Below, in pieces: positions 1-5,947 of a stretch of DNA of 15,500 nucleotides. Source of the stretch: JBCFBK01 sp050173895 (GTDB lineage Bacteria; Bacteroidota; Bacteroidia; Bacteroidales; Prolixibacteraceae). Where the stretch lies: the NCBI GenBank assembly GCA_050173895.1, contig JBFXKJ010000070.1, forward strand, positions 1 to 15,500, given 5' to 3'. How positions within the stretch are numbered: the stretch's first letter is position 1; every line of letters starts with the position of its first letter. The notes beneath the pieces are model-generated. The model worked only from the letters and a program-made list of their open reading frames with translations. It did not search any database and was not told the DNA's origin. The position numbers were made by a program, and so were the translations under genes.

Positions 1-309
1 AATCGTTCATGGCAAAAACATTCGCAGGCAACGATCGCTCATTCAAAAGTCCTTTTAGTTTTTTGGCAAGGCCTTCGCTCCGTCCCGTATGCGTGCCAAA
101 AAGAATGGTCAGGCTGCCCTGCTCGCCAATGCAGCCTGCGGAAGAACTCCGGGAACAGCGACCGGAGTTTCGTCCGTCTGAGCGTCTCGCGCTGTCAGCC
201 CCTGAAAATAGCCGCTCAGCCAGACCAGTTGCTCCCGGCTGGCTCCCCGAACCAACTGCTCCAGCGCTTTCTGTTGTTCATCACTCAACAAGTTGATTTG
301 TAAATTCAT
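1..309 (-). CDS. cysJ: Sulfite reductase flavoprotein subunit, partial, with apparent frameshift
   Basis: This is the N-terminal part of a CysJ-like flavoprotein, which carries electrons from NADPH through FAD and FMN to the sulfite reductase hemoprotein. The gene runs leftward off the window. From ATG at 309 the frame gives a leader of the type seen in Bacteroidota CysJ (EQLVRGASREQLVWLSGYF), then a linker ending VPGVLPQAALA, and stops at TGA 109–111. A second frame resumes near 124 with EQGSLTILFGTHTGRSEGLA, a flavodoxin FMN-binding start whose TGRSEGLA matches the phosphate loop, and stays open to the window edge. Restoring one base near position 125 joins the frames into ALA-EQGSLTILFG, so this is either a base lost in assembly or a real inactivating mutation. 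It lies 24 bp downstream of the DUF2061 gene in the same operon. The product family is fairly certain. CysJ rather than another flavodoxin reductase is inferred from the N-terminal extension and context. Confidence 0.72.
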
Positions 310-333
310 TGTTATTGTGGATTTGAATAAGAT

Positions 334-567
334 TTAAATTTGGTATTCCATGTCCGAATCAGTGACTCTCCCGAACCTGATCTTATTCCAGGTGCGTTCG
401 TGCAGGTAATAAAGGGCCATCTTTGTAAACAACTCCACTCCCCCGATCGTCACCGCAAATTCCAGCTTCCCCACGACCAGCCAGGCGATCAGAATCGTAT
501 CGATCGTGCCCACGGCCCGCCATGATATCGCTTTGACAATACTTCTGTAAGGCTTTTCTCTCATCAT
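334..567 (-). CDS. DUF2061 small membrane protein
   Basis: A 77-residue protein that matches the DUF2061 family in length and pattern. It has a basic N-terminus (REKPYRSIVKAISWR), two hydrophobic stretches around residues 18–32 and 36–55, and the family-like segment LYYLHERTWNKIRFG near the C-terminus. The first two codons are both ATG (565–567 and 562–564), so the exact start is uncertain by one residue. No catalytic motif is visible and its biochemical role is unknown. It is the first gene after the attenuator at 604–799 and sits 24 bp upstream of cysJ on the same strand, so a role connected to sulfate or sulfite assimilation is a reasonable inference from context. It is probably an inner-membrane protein. 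Confidence 0.85.
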   Translation of the reverse strand: MMREKPYRSIVKAISWRAVGTIDTILIAWLVVGKLEFAVTIGGVELFTKMALYYLHERTWNKIRFGRVTDSDMEYQI

Positions 568-603
568 GCTGTTTTTATGGAACCCTTTCAGACCACGGAA
601 GGA

Positions 604-637
604 TAAAAAAAGCCCTTCCGCATCTGCAGAAGGGCTT
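604..637 (-). terminator. Intrinsic terminator in the leader of the DUF2061–cysJ operon
   Basis: A perfect 9-bp stem (610–618 with 629–637, AAGCCCTTC/GAAGGGCTT) encloses a 10-base loop. Read on the minus strand it is followed by a run of T residues (positions 611–605), so it terminates leftward transcription. No gene of normal size ends here. It lies upstream of the DUF2061 start at 567 and 23 bases after the stop of a small Cys-rich ORF, so it is best read as a leader attenuator rather than an end-of-operon terminator. Confidence 0.85.
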
Positions 638-799
638 CCCTGTTTGTATTTCGTTTATAGTTACACCAAACCTATTTCCTCACCTTCTGCAAATGTGGAT
701 CGACAACACATACAAGCCATATTGCCTGTATAGCTTATCATTTGAATATTTGCAGAAATTCGTCTCATTCGTAAATTATCTCGGGATTATTAAACTTCC
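605..799 (-). promoter_or_regulatory. Candidate Cys-responsive transcription attenuator (segments 1–4)
   Basis: Four segments on the minus-strand transcript can form exclusive pairs. Segment 1 is TTCTGCAAAT (757–748). Segment 2 is CATTTGCAGAAGG (695–683), inside the leader ORF just after the Cys codons. Segment 3 is CCTTCTGCAGATG (633–621), the terminator 5' arm plus loop. Segment 4 is the terminator 3' arm (618–610). Segments 2 and 3 pair over 13 bp with one G·U and would block the terminator; 1 and 2 pair over 10 bp and would free segment 3 for termination. A ribosome stalled at the Cys codons would sit just upstream of or at the edge of segment 2, leaving most of it free to act as antiterminator. 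The segments are directly visible. The mechanism and cysteine as the signal are inference. Confidence 0.6.
661..768 (-). CDS. Putative cysteine-rich leader peptide
   Basis: A 35-codon ORF on the minus strand (ATG 766–768, TAA 661–663) in the leader of the DUF2061–cysJ operon. Its middle reads NMACMCCRSTFAEGEE. Three of the 35 codons are Cys (TGT at 712–714, 706–708 and 703–705), with a Met between the first two. In-frame ATGs at 741 and 720 would give 26- and 19-residue versions that keep all three Cys codons. No signal peptide or domain is visible, and no clear Shine-Dalgarno sequence precedes any start, as is common in Bacteroidota. Codons 25–29 lie in a segment complementary to the downstream terminator. 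Taken together this suggests that translation of the peptide senses cysteinyl-tRNA and that the peptide itself has no function. The ORF is short, so the call rests on codon content, position and pairing. Confidence 0.62.
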   Translation of the reverse strand: MRRISANIQMISYTGNMACMCCRSTFAEGEEIGLV

Positions 800-804
800 T
801 GCTG

Positions 805-834
805 CAAAAATAGACACTTCTCTGACATTTCCAA
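805..834 (-). promoter_or_regulatory. Bacteroidota-type promoter for the sulfur operon leader
   Basis: On the minus strand TATTTTTG (812–805) matches the -7 consensus TAnnTTTG. A TTGG at 834–831 lies 18 bases upstream, close to the usual place of the -33 box. Transcription would begin near 798–800, about 30 bases before the leader ORF start at 768. Confidence 0.55.
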
Positions 835-882
835 CATCTTCGATCAGTTTTTTTTAGAATAAATCTTATTTAAAATAATGAA

Positions 883-921
883 GATCAAATAATACACTGT
901 ACATCAACGCATTATTTGATC
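883..921. repeat. Perfect 11-bp inverted repeat in the divergent intergenic region
   Basis: GATCAAATAAT at 883–893 is repeated inverted as ATTATTTGATC at 911–921, separated by 17 bases. Neither side is followed by a T run, so it is not an obvious terminator. It lies between the leftward promoter (805–834) and the rightward promoter (1035–1042) and could be a regulator binding site or a cruciform. The stretch 769–1082 otherwise holds only these promoters, AT-rich sequence and a weaker imperfect repeat at 940–973. Confidence 0.5.
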
Positions 922-1034
922 CTATCCCGGGCATGTTGAAATAATCCGGATAAAAAAGACCGTTCCGGTTATTAATAAATCCTGAATTTGACCGTCAAAG
1001 ACGTCCTTCCTTAACTTTTTCGCCTGAACAATGT

Positions 1035-1042
1035 TATTTTTG
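1035..1042 (+). promoter_or_regulatory. Candidate -7 box for the DUF368 gene
   Basis: TATTTTTG matches the Bacteroidota -7 consensus and lies 40 bases before the ATG at 1083, predicting a start near 1049. No good -33 box is seen at the expected distance. Confidence 0.45.
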
Positions 1043-1082
1043 TCTGGGCCCGTAATCAAGCCGGGTTCTGACAAGCTGAAAC

Positions 1083-2030
1083 ATGAAACGTACAATCAAA
1101 GATTATCTTCTGGTAAGCTTAAAAGGCATTGCAATGGGAGCTGCCGATGTGATTCCCGGCGTATCGGGAGGAACGATCGCTTTCATATCGGGTATTTACG
1201 AAGAACTGATCGATTCGATCAAGGCGGTGAATTTAAAAACGCTGAAGCTTCTTTTCAGCGGAAAAACCGCCGAATTCGGAGAAGCTGTGAATGGCCGTTT
1301 TCTGCTGGCTTTGCTGCTGGGCATTGGCATCAGTATTCTGTCGCTGGCCAGGCTTATGCAGTACCTGCTCGACCACCATCCGATCCTGATCTGGTCGTTT
1401 TTCTTCGGGCTGATTATAGCTTCAGCCATTTATATTGCGAAGGGTATCAGGGGATGGAATATCGGGACCATCCTCTCATTGTTGGCCGGAACGGTAATCG
1501 CTTACCTGATTACAGTGATTACCCCGGCTGAAGCGAATACCACCTACCCGTTCATTTTTCTTTCGGGGGCCATCGCGATCTGTGCCATGATCCTTCCGGG
1601 GATCTCCGGAAGTTTTATCCTGGTATTGCTGGGAATGTACCGCTTTATTCTGGGCGCGCTGACCGCTTTTAACATTCCTGTGATCCTGGTGTTCATCGCG
1701 GGCGCCGGAATCGGGATCGTTTTGTTCTCAAACGTGTTATCCTGGCTGCTCCATCATCATTACAAACCCACGATCGCTCTATTGGCAGGATTTATGGTGG
1801 GCTCGCTCAACAAGGTATGGCCCTGGAAGGAAGTTACCGCGACTTTTGTTGACCGTCACGGTGTCATAAAACCACTTACCGAACAAAACATCAGTCCCGG
1901 TCAGTATTTTTCGCTTACCGGACACGAATCCCAGGTGGTATATGCCATCCTTCTTGCCGCTTTTGGCTTCGCCCTGATCTTTATCATCGAAGGGATTTCA
2001 GTCAGGTTAAAAAAACCCGTACATTTATAA
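1083..2030 (+). CDS. popT: DUF368 family polyprenyl-phosphate transporter (PopT-like)
   Basis: A 315-residue polytopic membrane protein of the DUF368 family. Family members were recently assigned as undecaprenyl-phosphate translocases (PopT), which return the lipid carrier across the cytoplasmic membrane for reuse in peptidoglycan and other envelope glycans. The signature is visible twice: ADVIPGVSGGTIAF around residues 21–34 and AMILPGISGSFILVLLGMY around 168–186. These two related glycine/proline re-entrant motifs in the two halves of the protein suggest an internal duplication. Several further hydrophobic segments separate them, and the C-terminus is a basic cytoplasmic tail (VRLKKP). The ATG at 1083 is chosen because the conserved start follows closely; alternative upstream starts are lacking in frame. 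aroE follows 84 bp downstream on the same strand and may be cotranscribed. The family call is strong; the substrate is from family knowledge. Confidence 0.9.
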   Translation: MKRTIKDYLLVSLKGIAMGAADVIPGVSGGTIAFISGIYEELIDSIKAVNLKTLKLLFSGKTAEFGEAVNGRFLLALLLGIGISILSLARLMQYLLDHHPILIWSFFFGLIIASAIYIAKGIRGWNIGTILSLLAGTVIAYLITVITPAEANTTYPFIFLSGAIAICAMILPGISGSFILVLLGMYRFILGALTAFNIPVILVFIAGAGIGIVLFSNVLSWLLHHHYKPTIALLAGFMVGSLNKVWPWKEVTATFVDRHGVIKPLTEQNISPGQYFSLTGHESQVVYAILLAAFGFALIFIIEGISVRLKKPVHL

Positions 2031-2114
2031 GCGAGGCCTGTTGCGCTGCAACCGCCGGGCTACACTGTTTCCCGGCAAAGGGTACCGTGTTGATATTGTA
2101 AATGTTGTTATCAG

Positions 2115-2867
2115 ATGAAGACATACGGACTGATCGGATATCGCCTGGGACACTCGTTTTCCAGAGGGTTTTTCACCAGAAAATTTGCGGATGAAGAGTT
2201 GTCTGACCATGAGTACGTCAATTTTGAACTGGATGATATTCACCAGTTCCCGGACTTATTCAGGCAAAATGACCATATTTTCGGGCTGAACTGTACCATT
2301 CCCTATAAGCAGCAGGTGATGGCTTTTTTGGACGGGATTGACGAGGAAGCCGCGCAGGCCGGAGCCGTCAATACCATCAAAGTAATAAGGGAAAACGGAA
2401 CGCGCAGAAGACTGATCGGATATAATACCGATATTTACGGCTTTGAATGGTCATTCCGGCCTTTATTGAAGCCGAAGCACCGGCAGGCCCTGATACTTGG
2501 TACGGGAGGCGCCTCCAAAGCCGTCCGCTTTGTGCTGGAAAAGATAGGCATGCCTTATTTGTCGGCGACAACGAAAGAAAAGCGAGGGGACGGAGAAGTT
2601 AGCTACGCCGATTTAGACGCCCGGCTGATCGGGCAGCATCCGGTCATTATCCAGACAACTCCTCTGGGCATGTATCCGCATACGGATGCCTGTCCTGATA
2701 TTCCCTACCGGCATCTGACCTCCGACCACCTTTTGTACGACCTGATCTATAACCCCGAAGAAACGCTTTTCATGAAAAAAGGAAAAGAGCAGGGAGCCAC
2801 CGTAAAAGGAGGTCTCGAGATGCTACACCTTCAGGCCATCCGTTCATGGAAAATCTGGAATGAATAG
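2115..2867 (+). CDS. aroE: Shikimate dehydrogenase
   Basis: A 250-residue shikimate dehydrogenase, which reduces 3-dehydroshikimate to shikimate with NADPH in the aromatic amino acid pathway in the cytoplasm. The substrate domain begins with YGLIGYRLGHSFSRGFF (the Ser pair at 14 and 16 replaces the usual SLSPxxHN pattern). The NCTIPYKQQV motif places the catalytic lysine at residue 65, GAVNTI gives Asn86 and GYNTDIYGF gives the catalytic Asp106. The nucleotide-binding loop is LGTGGASKA (residues 128–136), and QTTPLGMYP follows as in the family. It is slightly shorter than the E. coli enzyme (272 residues) but has all active-site residues. It is preceded by popT and faces the large receiver/ATP-binding gene, whose stop lies 36 bp away. 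Confidence 0.95.
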   Translation: MKTYGLIGYRLGHSFSRGFFTRKFADEELSDHEYVNFELDDIHQFPDLFRQNDHIFGLNCTIPYKQQVMAFLDGIDEEAAQAGAVNTIKVIRENGTRRRLIGYNTDIYGFEWSFRPLLKPKHRQALILGTGGASKAVRFVLEKIGMPYLSATTKEKRGDGEVSYADLDARLIGQHPVIIQTTPLGMYPHTDACPDIPYRHLTSDHLLYDLIYNPEETLFMKKGKEQGATVKGGLEMLHLQAIRSWKIWNE

Positions 2868-2903
2868 CTTGCTTTTAGCGGCTCGCTGTTCAGCAAACGG
2901 GTC

Positions 2904-5882
2904 TTAAACCCGGATAACGGCCTCCCTTTTTCGTCCGTCCATCAGAATTTCAAGTTCATCTTCGAAGCAGATATGACGGGTATATTTCAGTTCTTCGACA
3001 ATAGGTTGCCCGTCGAGCATGCCGATGTTCAGAAGGGCCTCCCGCGACTGCCAGGGAACAGAAAAATAGCCGACGTTCATGGATGTCACGTTGTGAAAGA
3101 AATGAGAGCCCATGGAACCTTCGAGAGGAAAATCGCGCAGGCCCGTTTCAATGATGACCCGCGCTCTTGAAATCTGAGGCCAGCTCACAGGGATACCGGT
3201 GAAGGCATCGCGTGAACCCCACCTGCCCGGACCGACCAGGATGTAATCCCGGCCCAGCACTTCCATTTTCCTGTTGAACTGACTGACCTCGATGGCCATT
3301 TCCTTTGTTTTCAGCTTGTCGAAATTTTCACCGGGAATGTAAACCACATCCCTGATTCCGGCAATTCGCCCGTTTCCCATACCGTTGCGCGCATAAAACA
3401 AAATTCTTTCCGGATTCTCCCGGTTCAGGTCAACCGGCAAATCCTCCTCGTGCCGGATCAGGGGTTTAATCTGAAGAAGATAGAACGTCGGCCACGCGTT
3501 GTCTCCACCCTCCAGGTCGACCGCGTATTCCATCTCCACGGGCGAGCCCATGGCATCCCGGAAGAGCCGGAGCAGAAAATGGATCGTGTCGGCCAGCGGA
3601 ACTTTGTTGTATTGCAGGATATCGGCGAAGGTAATGACCGGAAGCCCCCCTGTTTTCAGCCCGGGGATCAACAGGTCATTTTCCCGGTCGTATACTGAAA
3701 CGCAATGGTCAAGTGTCCCGTCCGCCAGTGCATCCTTTATTTTGAGCTTCGTAATGGCGGCCTCTTCCCCGCCCCTGACCAGATCCACTTCGCTGCGCTC
3801 CATATCCATGGCATAAAACTCCTGCTGGGAATTTCTTACCTGATCCTGGACCGTCCCGATATTGATCCGGGGATACCGGGGACTAAACCGGAGGGCCTTT
3901 TCGCCCCCCACCACGTACATTCCCAGCCCCACAGCAGCTACCGCATAGCCGTCTTCAGGTTTCATGTGTGAGACGGGATAAAAATTCCAGGACTGTGCGA
4001 TCCCGCTGATCTCCGGGTAAAAGCGGTGATTGTATTCACGGCCCGCAACCTCCTGAATGATCACCGACATTTTCTCCTCTTCGATCCGGTAATTCACTGC
4101 GTCGAAATAAGCGACGGCCGAGTCAGTGAAAATACTCGCATAAACAAGTTTAACCGCTGTTTCAAGCTGCTTGTAGCGAATCTGCAGGTCGGCGTGGTTG
4201 TTAGGGATCAGGAAAGTGGCATAAACACCTGAAAAAGGCTGGAGCAGGGAATCTTCAAACAAGCCTGACGAACGTACAGCCAACGGACGGGTCATGTGCT
4301 CCGCATACTTCATCAGGCGCTTCCTTAATCCGTCGCTCAGATCGGATTCCAAAAAAATCATTTTAATCTGCTCATAATCGGTATTGCCGTAAATCTTTTC
4401 GTACAGATTATTGTTTTCCAGAAACCGGTCGAACTCGAGCGAACCAATGATGGCCGTAGCGGGAATCCGGATATTCATACCCGGGACGTATTTTTTAAAG
4501 TCGATATTTTCTATGAAATGGCACATGAACGCGATGCCACGCCCCTTGCCTCCCAGCGAGCCTTTTCCCATTCTGACCACATAACGGTCGTTATTCAGCA
4601 GCAGCGCATCAAATCCCACTACCTGTCCGCGTAGCTTCTTGATGCGTTCCTTTTCAAAAACATCCAGACAGAAAGCGCGCAGCTCATCAGCGCTTTTAAA
4701 ATCTTCCAGCTGCACAGGAATGAGCTGTTTGGCAATATTGATTTCACCGCGGGCCATCAGCCAGGTTGAAAAGGAATTTCGCCGACCGTGGTAAATTAAC
4801 GCCTCATCCGGAATATTCCGGAACATTTCCTGAAATTCCTTCAGGTTCCGCGCCACCATGATCGGATTGCCCCCGGCGTCTTTGAAGACAAAATTTCCGA
4901 AACCAAGTCGTTTATGAATGAAATTATGAATATCGAGGGAGAGGCTTTCCGAATTCTTATTGATGAAATCGGCTTCCACCTCTTCGGCCCGGGCTGCATT
5001 CCTCACATCATGGCTCTGCAACAGAAGCGGGATCGGAAAATGAAGGATGTTTTTCACCTGCTTCATCAATTTTATGCCGGCTTCATCATCCTCTGTGTCT
5101 CCTCTCCTGAAACGAACGTCGGAGATGACTGTCAGCAGATAATCTTTGTAGTGTCCGATCATTTGCAGCGCCTCCTCATATTCTGCCGCCAGAATAACCT
5201 TAGGTCGGGCCCTCATCTTGACGATCACATGAAATTCATCGGCCGATTCATCCTGCGTCAGGTTCTGCGTCTGGCTCATGATATTGGTATACAGCATCGG
5301 AAGATACCGTGAATAATATTGAATGGAATCTTCCACCAGCAGGATCACCCGTACATTCCCGTTCCGGGTATCGGCTTCGATGTTTTTTTTGTCTTCGATA
5401 TATTTTACCATCGAAAGAAAAATACTGGAGTCGCCGTTCCATACAAACACACGGTCGACGAACCGGAACCGTTGCGCTTCCTGCTGAAAATACCGCAGAT
5501 CGCCGTTGTTGTTGATCAGCATCAGAATCGGAACGCCACTGTTTTGCCGGTGAATCGAGTCAGCCATCCGTACCGGCGCCTTTTTATCCACCCCGGCCAT
5601 GATAATGACCAGGTCGAAGTTGCGCTCTTTCATCATTTTCAAGGCGTCCGGTTCTGAGTTCACGCTTGTAAAACGTGGATACGAATACAGGTTGAGCTGC
5701 AAAAATTCGCCATAGATCTGATCTGAAAACTGACCTTCCCTGACAATGGAGTAACTGTCGTAAAGCGTGGCTATTAACAGCACTTCCTTAACTTTAAAAG
5801 GCATCAGCTCTTCAAAAATATCCCGGTCGCTCTTTTTATGCTTATAGATCGATGAAAGTGTGATTTTTTCCAGATCGTTCAT
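2904..5882 (-). CDS. Two-receiver protein with PEP-synthase-type ATP-binding domain
   Basis: A 992-residue soluble protein of unknown function, related to the nucleotide-binding half of PEP synthase and pyruvate phosphate dikinase. Residues about 30–165 have a receiver-like fold pattern but lack the phosphoacceptor Asp (Met95 at that place). Residues about 177–325 form a second receiver with acidic pair Glu184/Asp185, phosphoacceptor Asp255 (VISDVRF), Ser290 and Lys309. Residues about 415–809 are a PPDK_N-type ATP-grasp domain: GKGSLGGKGRGIAF at 439–452, RPLAVRSSGLFEDS at 532–545, ending LQIKPLI. The phosphohistidine swivel domain (GGxTSHxAI) and PEP-binding barrel of true PEP synthases are absent. 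A C-terminal domain (about 825–990, LVGPGRWGSRD at 882–892) takes their place. The ATG at 5882 is preferred over an in-frame TTG at 5891. It lies downstream of korAB, separated by a strong terminator. It may be annotated elsewhere as PEP synthase, but that reaction is doubtful. Confidence 0.8.
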   Translation of the reverse strand: MNDLEKITLSSIYKHKKSDRDIFEELMPFKVKEVLLIATLYDSYSIVREGQFSDQIYGEFLQLNLYSYPRFTSVNSEPDALKMMKERNFDLVIIMAGVDKKAPVRMADSIHRQNSGVPILMLINNNGDLRYFQQEAQRFRFVDRVFVWNGDSSIFLSMVKYIEDKKNIEADTRNGNVRVILLVEDSIQYYSRYLPMLYTNIMSQTQNLTQDESADEFHVIVKMRARPKVILAAEYEEALQMIGHYKDYLLTVISDVRFRRGDTEDDEAGIKLMKQVKNILHFPIPLLLQSHDVRNAARAEEVEADFINKNSESLSLDIHNFIHKRLGFGNFVFKDAGGNPIMVARNLKEFQEMFRNIPDEALIYHGRRNSFSTWLMARGEINIAKQLIPVQLEDFKSADELRAFCLDVFEKERIKKLRGQVVGFDALLLNNDRYVVRMGKGSLGGKGRGIAFMCHFIENIDFKKYVPGMNIRIPATAIIGSLEFDRFLENNNLYEKIYGNTDYEQIKMIFLESDLSDGLRKRLMKYAEHMTRPLAVRSSGLFEDSLLQPFSGVYATFLIPNNHADLQIRYKQLETAVKLVYASIFTDSAVAYFDAVNYRIEEEKMSVIIQEVAGREYNHRFYPEISGIAQSWNFYPVSHMKPEDGYAVAAVGLGMYVVGGEKALRFSPRYPRINIGTVQDQVRNSQQEFYAMDMERSEVDLVRGGEEAAITKLKIKDALADGTLDHCVSVYDRENDLLIPGLKTGGLPVITFADILQYNKVPLADTIHFLLRLFRDAMGSPVEMEYAVDLEGGDNAWPTFYLLQIKPLIRHEEDLPVDLNRENPERILFYARNGMGNGRIAGIRDVVYIPGENFDKLKTKEMAIEVSQFNRKMEVLGRDYILVGPGRWGSRDAFTGIPVSWPQISRARVIIETGLRDFPLEGSMGSHFFHNVTSMNVGYFSVPWQSREALLNIGMLDGQPIVEELKYTRHICFEDELEILMDGRKREAVIRV

Positions 5883-5907
5883 GGCCGCCAATTTTTGCTT
5901 AATTTAT

Positions 5908-5937
5908 AAAAAAAAAGGAAGCCGAAGCTTCCTTTTT
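5908..5937 (-). terminator. Strong terminator after korB
   Basis: An 11-bp perfect stem (5912–5922 with 5927–5937) closes a 4-base loop. On the minus strand the loop is TTCG closed by C-G, the very stable cUUCGg tetraloop, and the stem runs into nine T residues. The plus-strand side also has a T run, so it could work in both directions. It separates korAB from the next gene on the same strand, whose ATG is only about 25 bases beyond. Confidence 0.9.
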
Positions 5938-5947
5938 CCATATTTGA

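Noticed and set aside
9..296. 95-codon plus-strand open frame at the left edge
   Set aside because: The opposite strand encodes recognisable CysJ sequence, and this product is Pro/Ser/Arg-rich without a domain.
661..799. Riboswitch (for example SAM type) before the sulfur operon
   Set aside because: I could not find the conserved core of a known SAM riboswitch, and the leader ORF with Cys codons plus alternative pairing explains the region better. A covariance-model search would be the decisive test.
940..973. Imperfect inverted repeat (AATAATCCGG / CCGGTTATT)
   Set aside because: It has a bulge and no T tail, and it lies in AT-rich sequence where such matches arise by chance.
1031..1531. 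Open frame of 166 codons overlapping the start of the DUF368 gene
   Set aside because: It overlaps the well-supported membrane protein in another frame, begins inside the promoter box, and its Arg/Cys-rich product resembles no family.
2031..2114. Small hairpin (GTTGC-GCT-GCAAC) between the DUF368 gene and aroE
   Set aside because: The stem is short and no T run follows, and the two genes may simply be cotranscribed.
2868..2903. Possible terminator between the convergent aroE and receiver/ATP-binding genes
   Set aside because: Only a 4-bp hairpin (2877–2887) inside a loose 5-bp pair (2869–2873 with 2892–2896) is visible, without a T run, so it is too weak to call.
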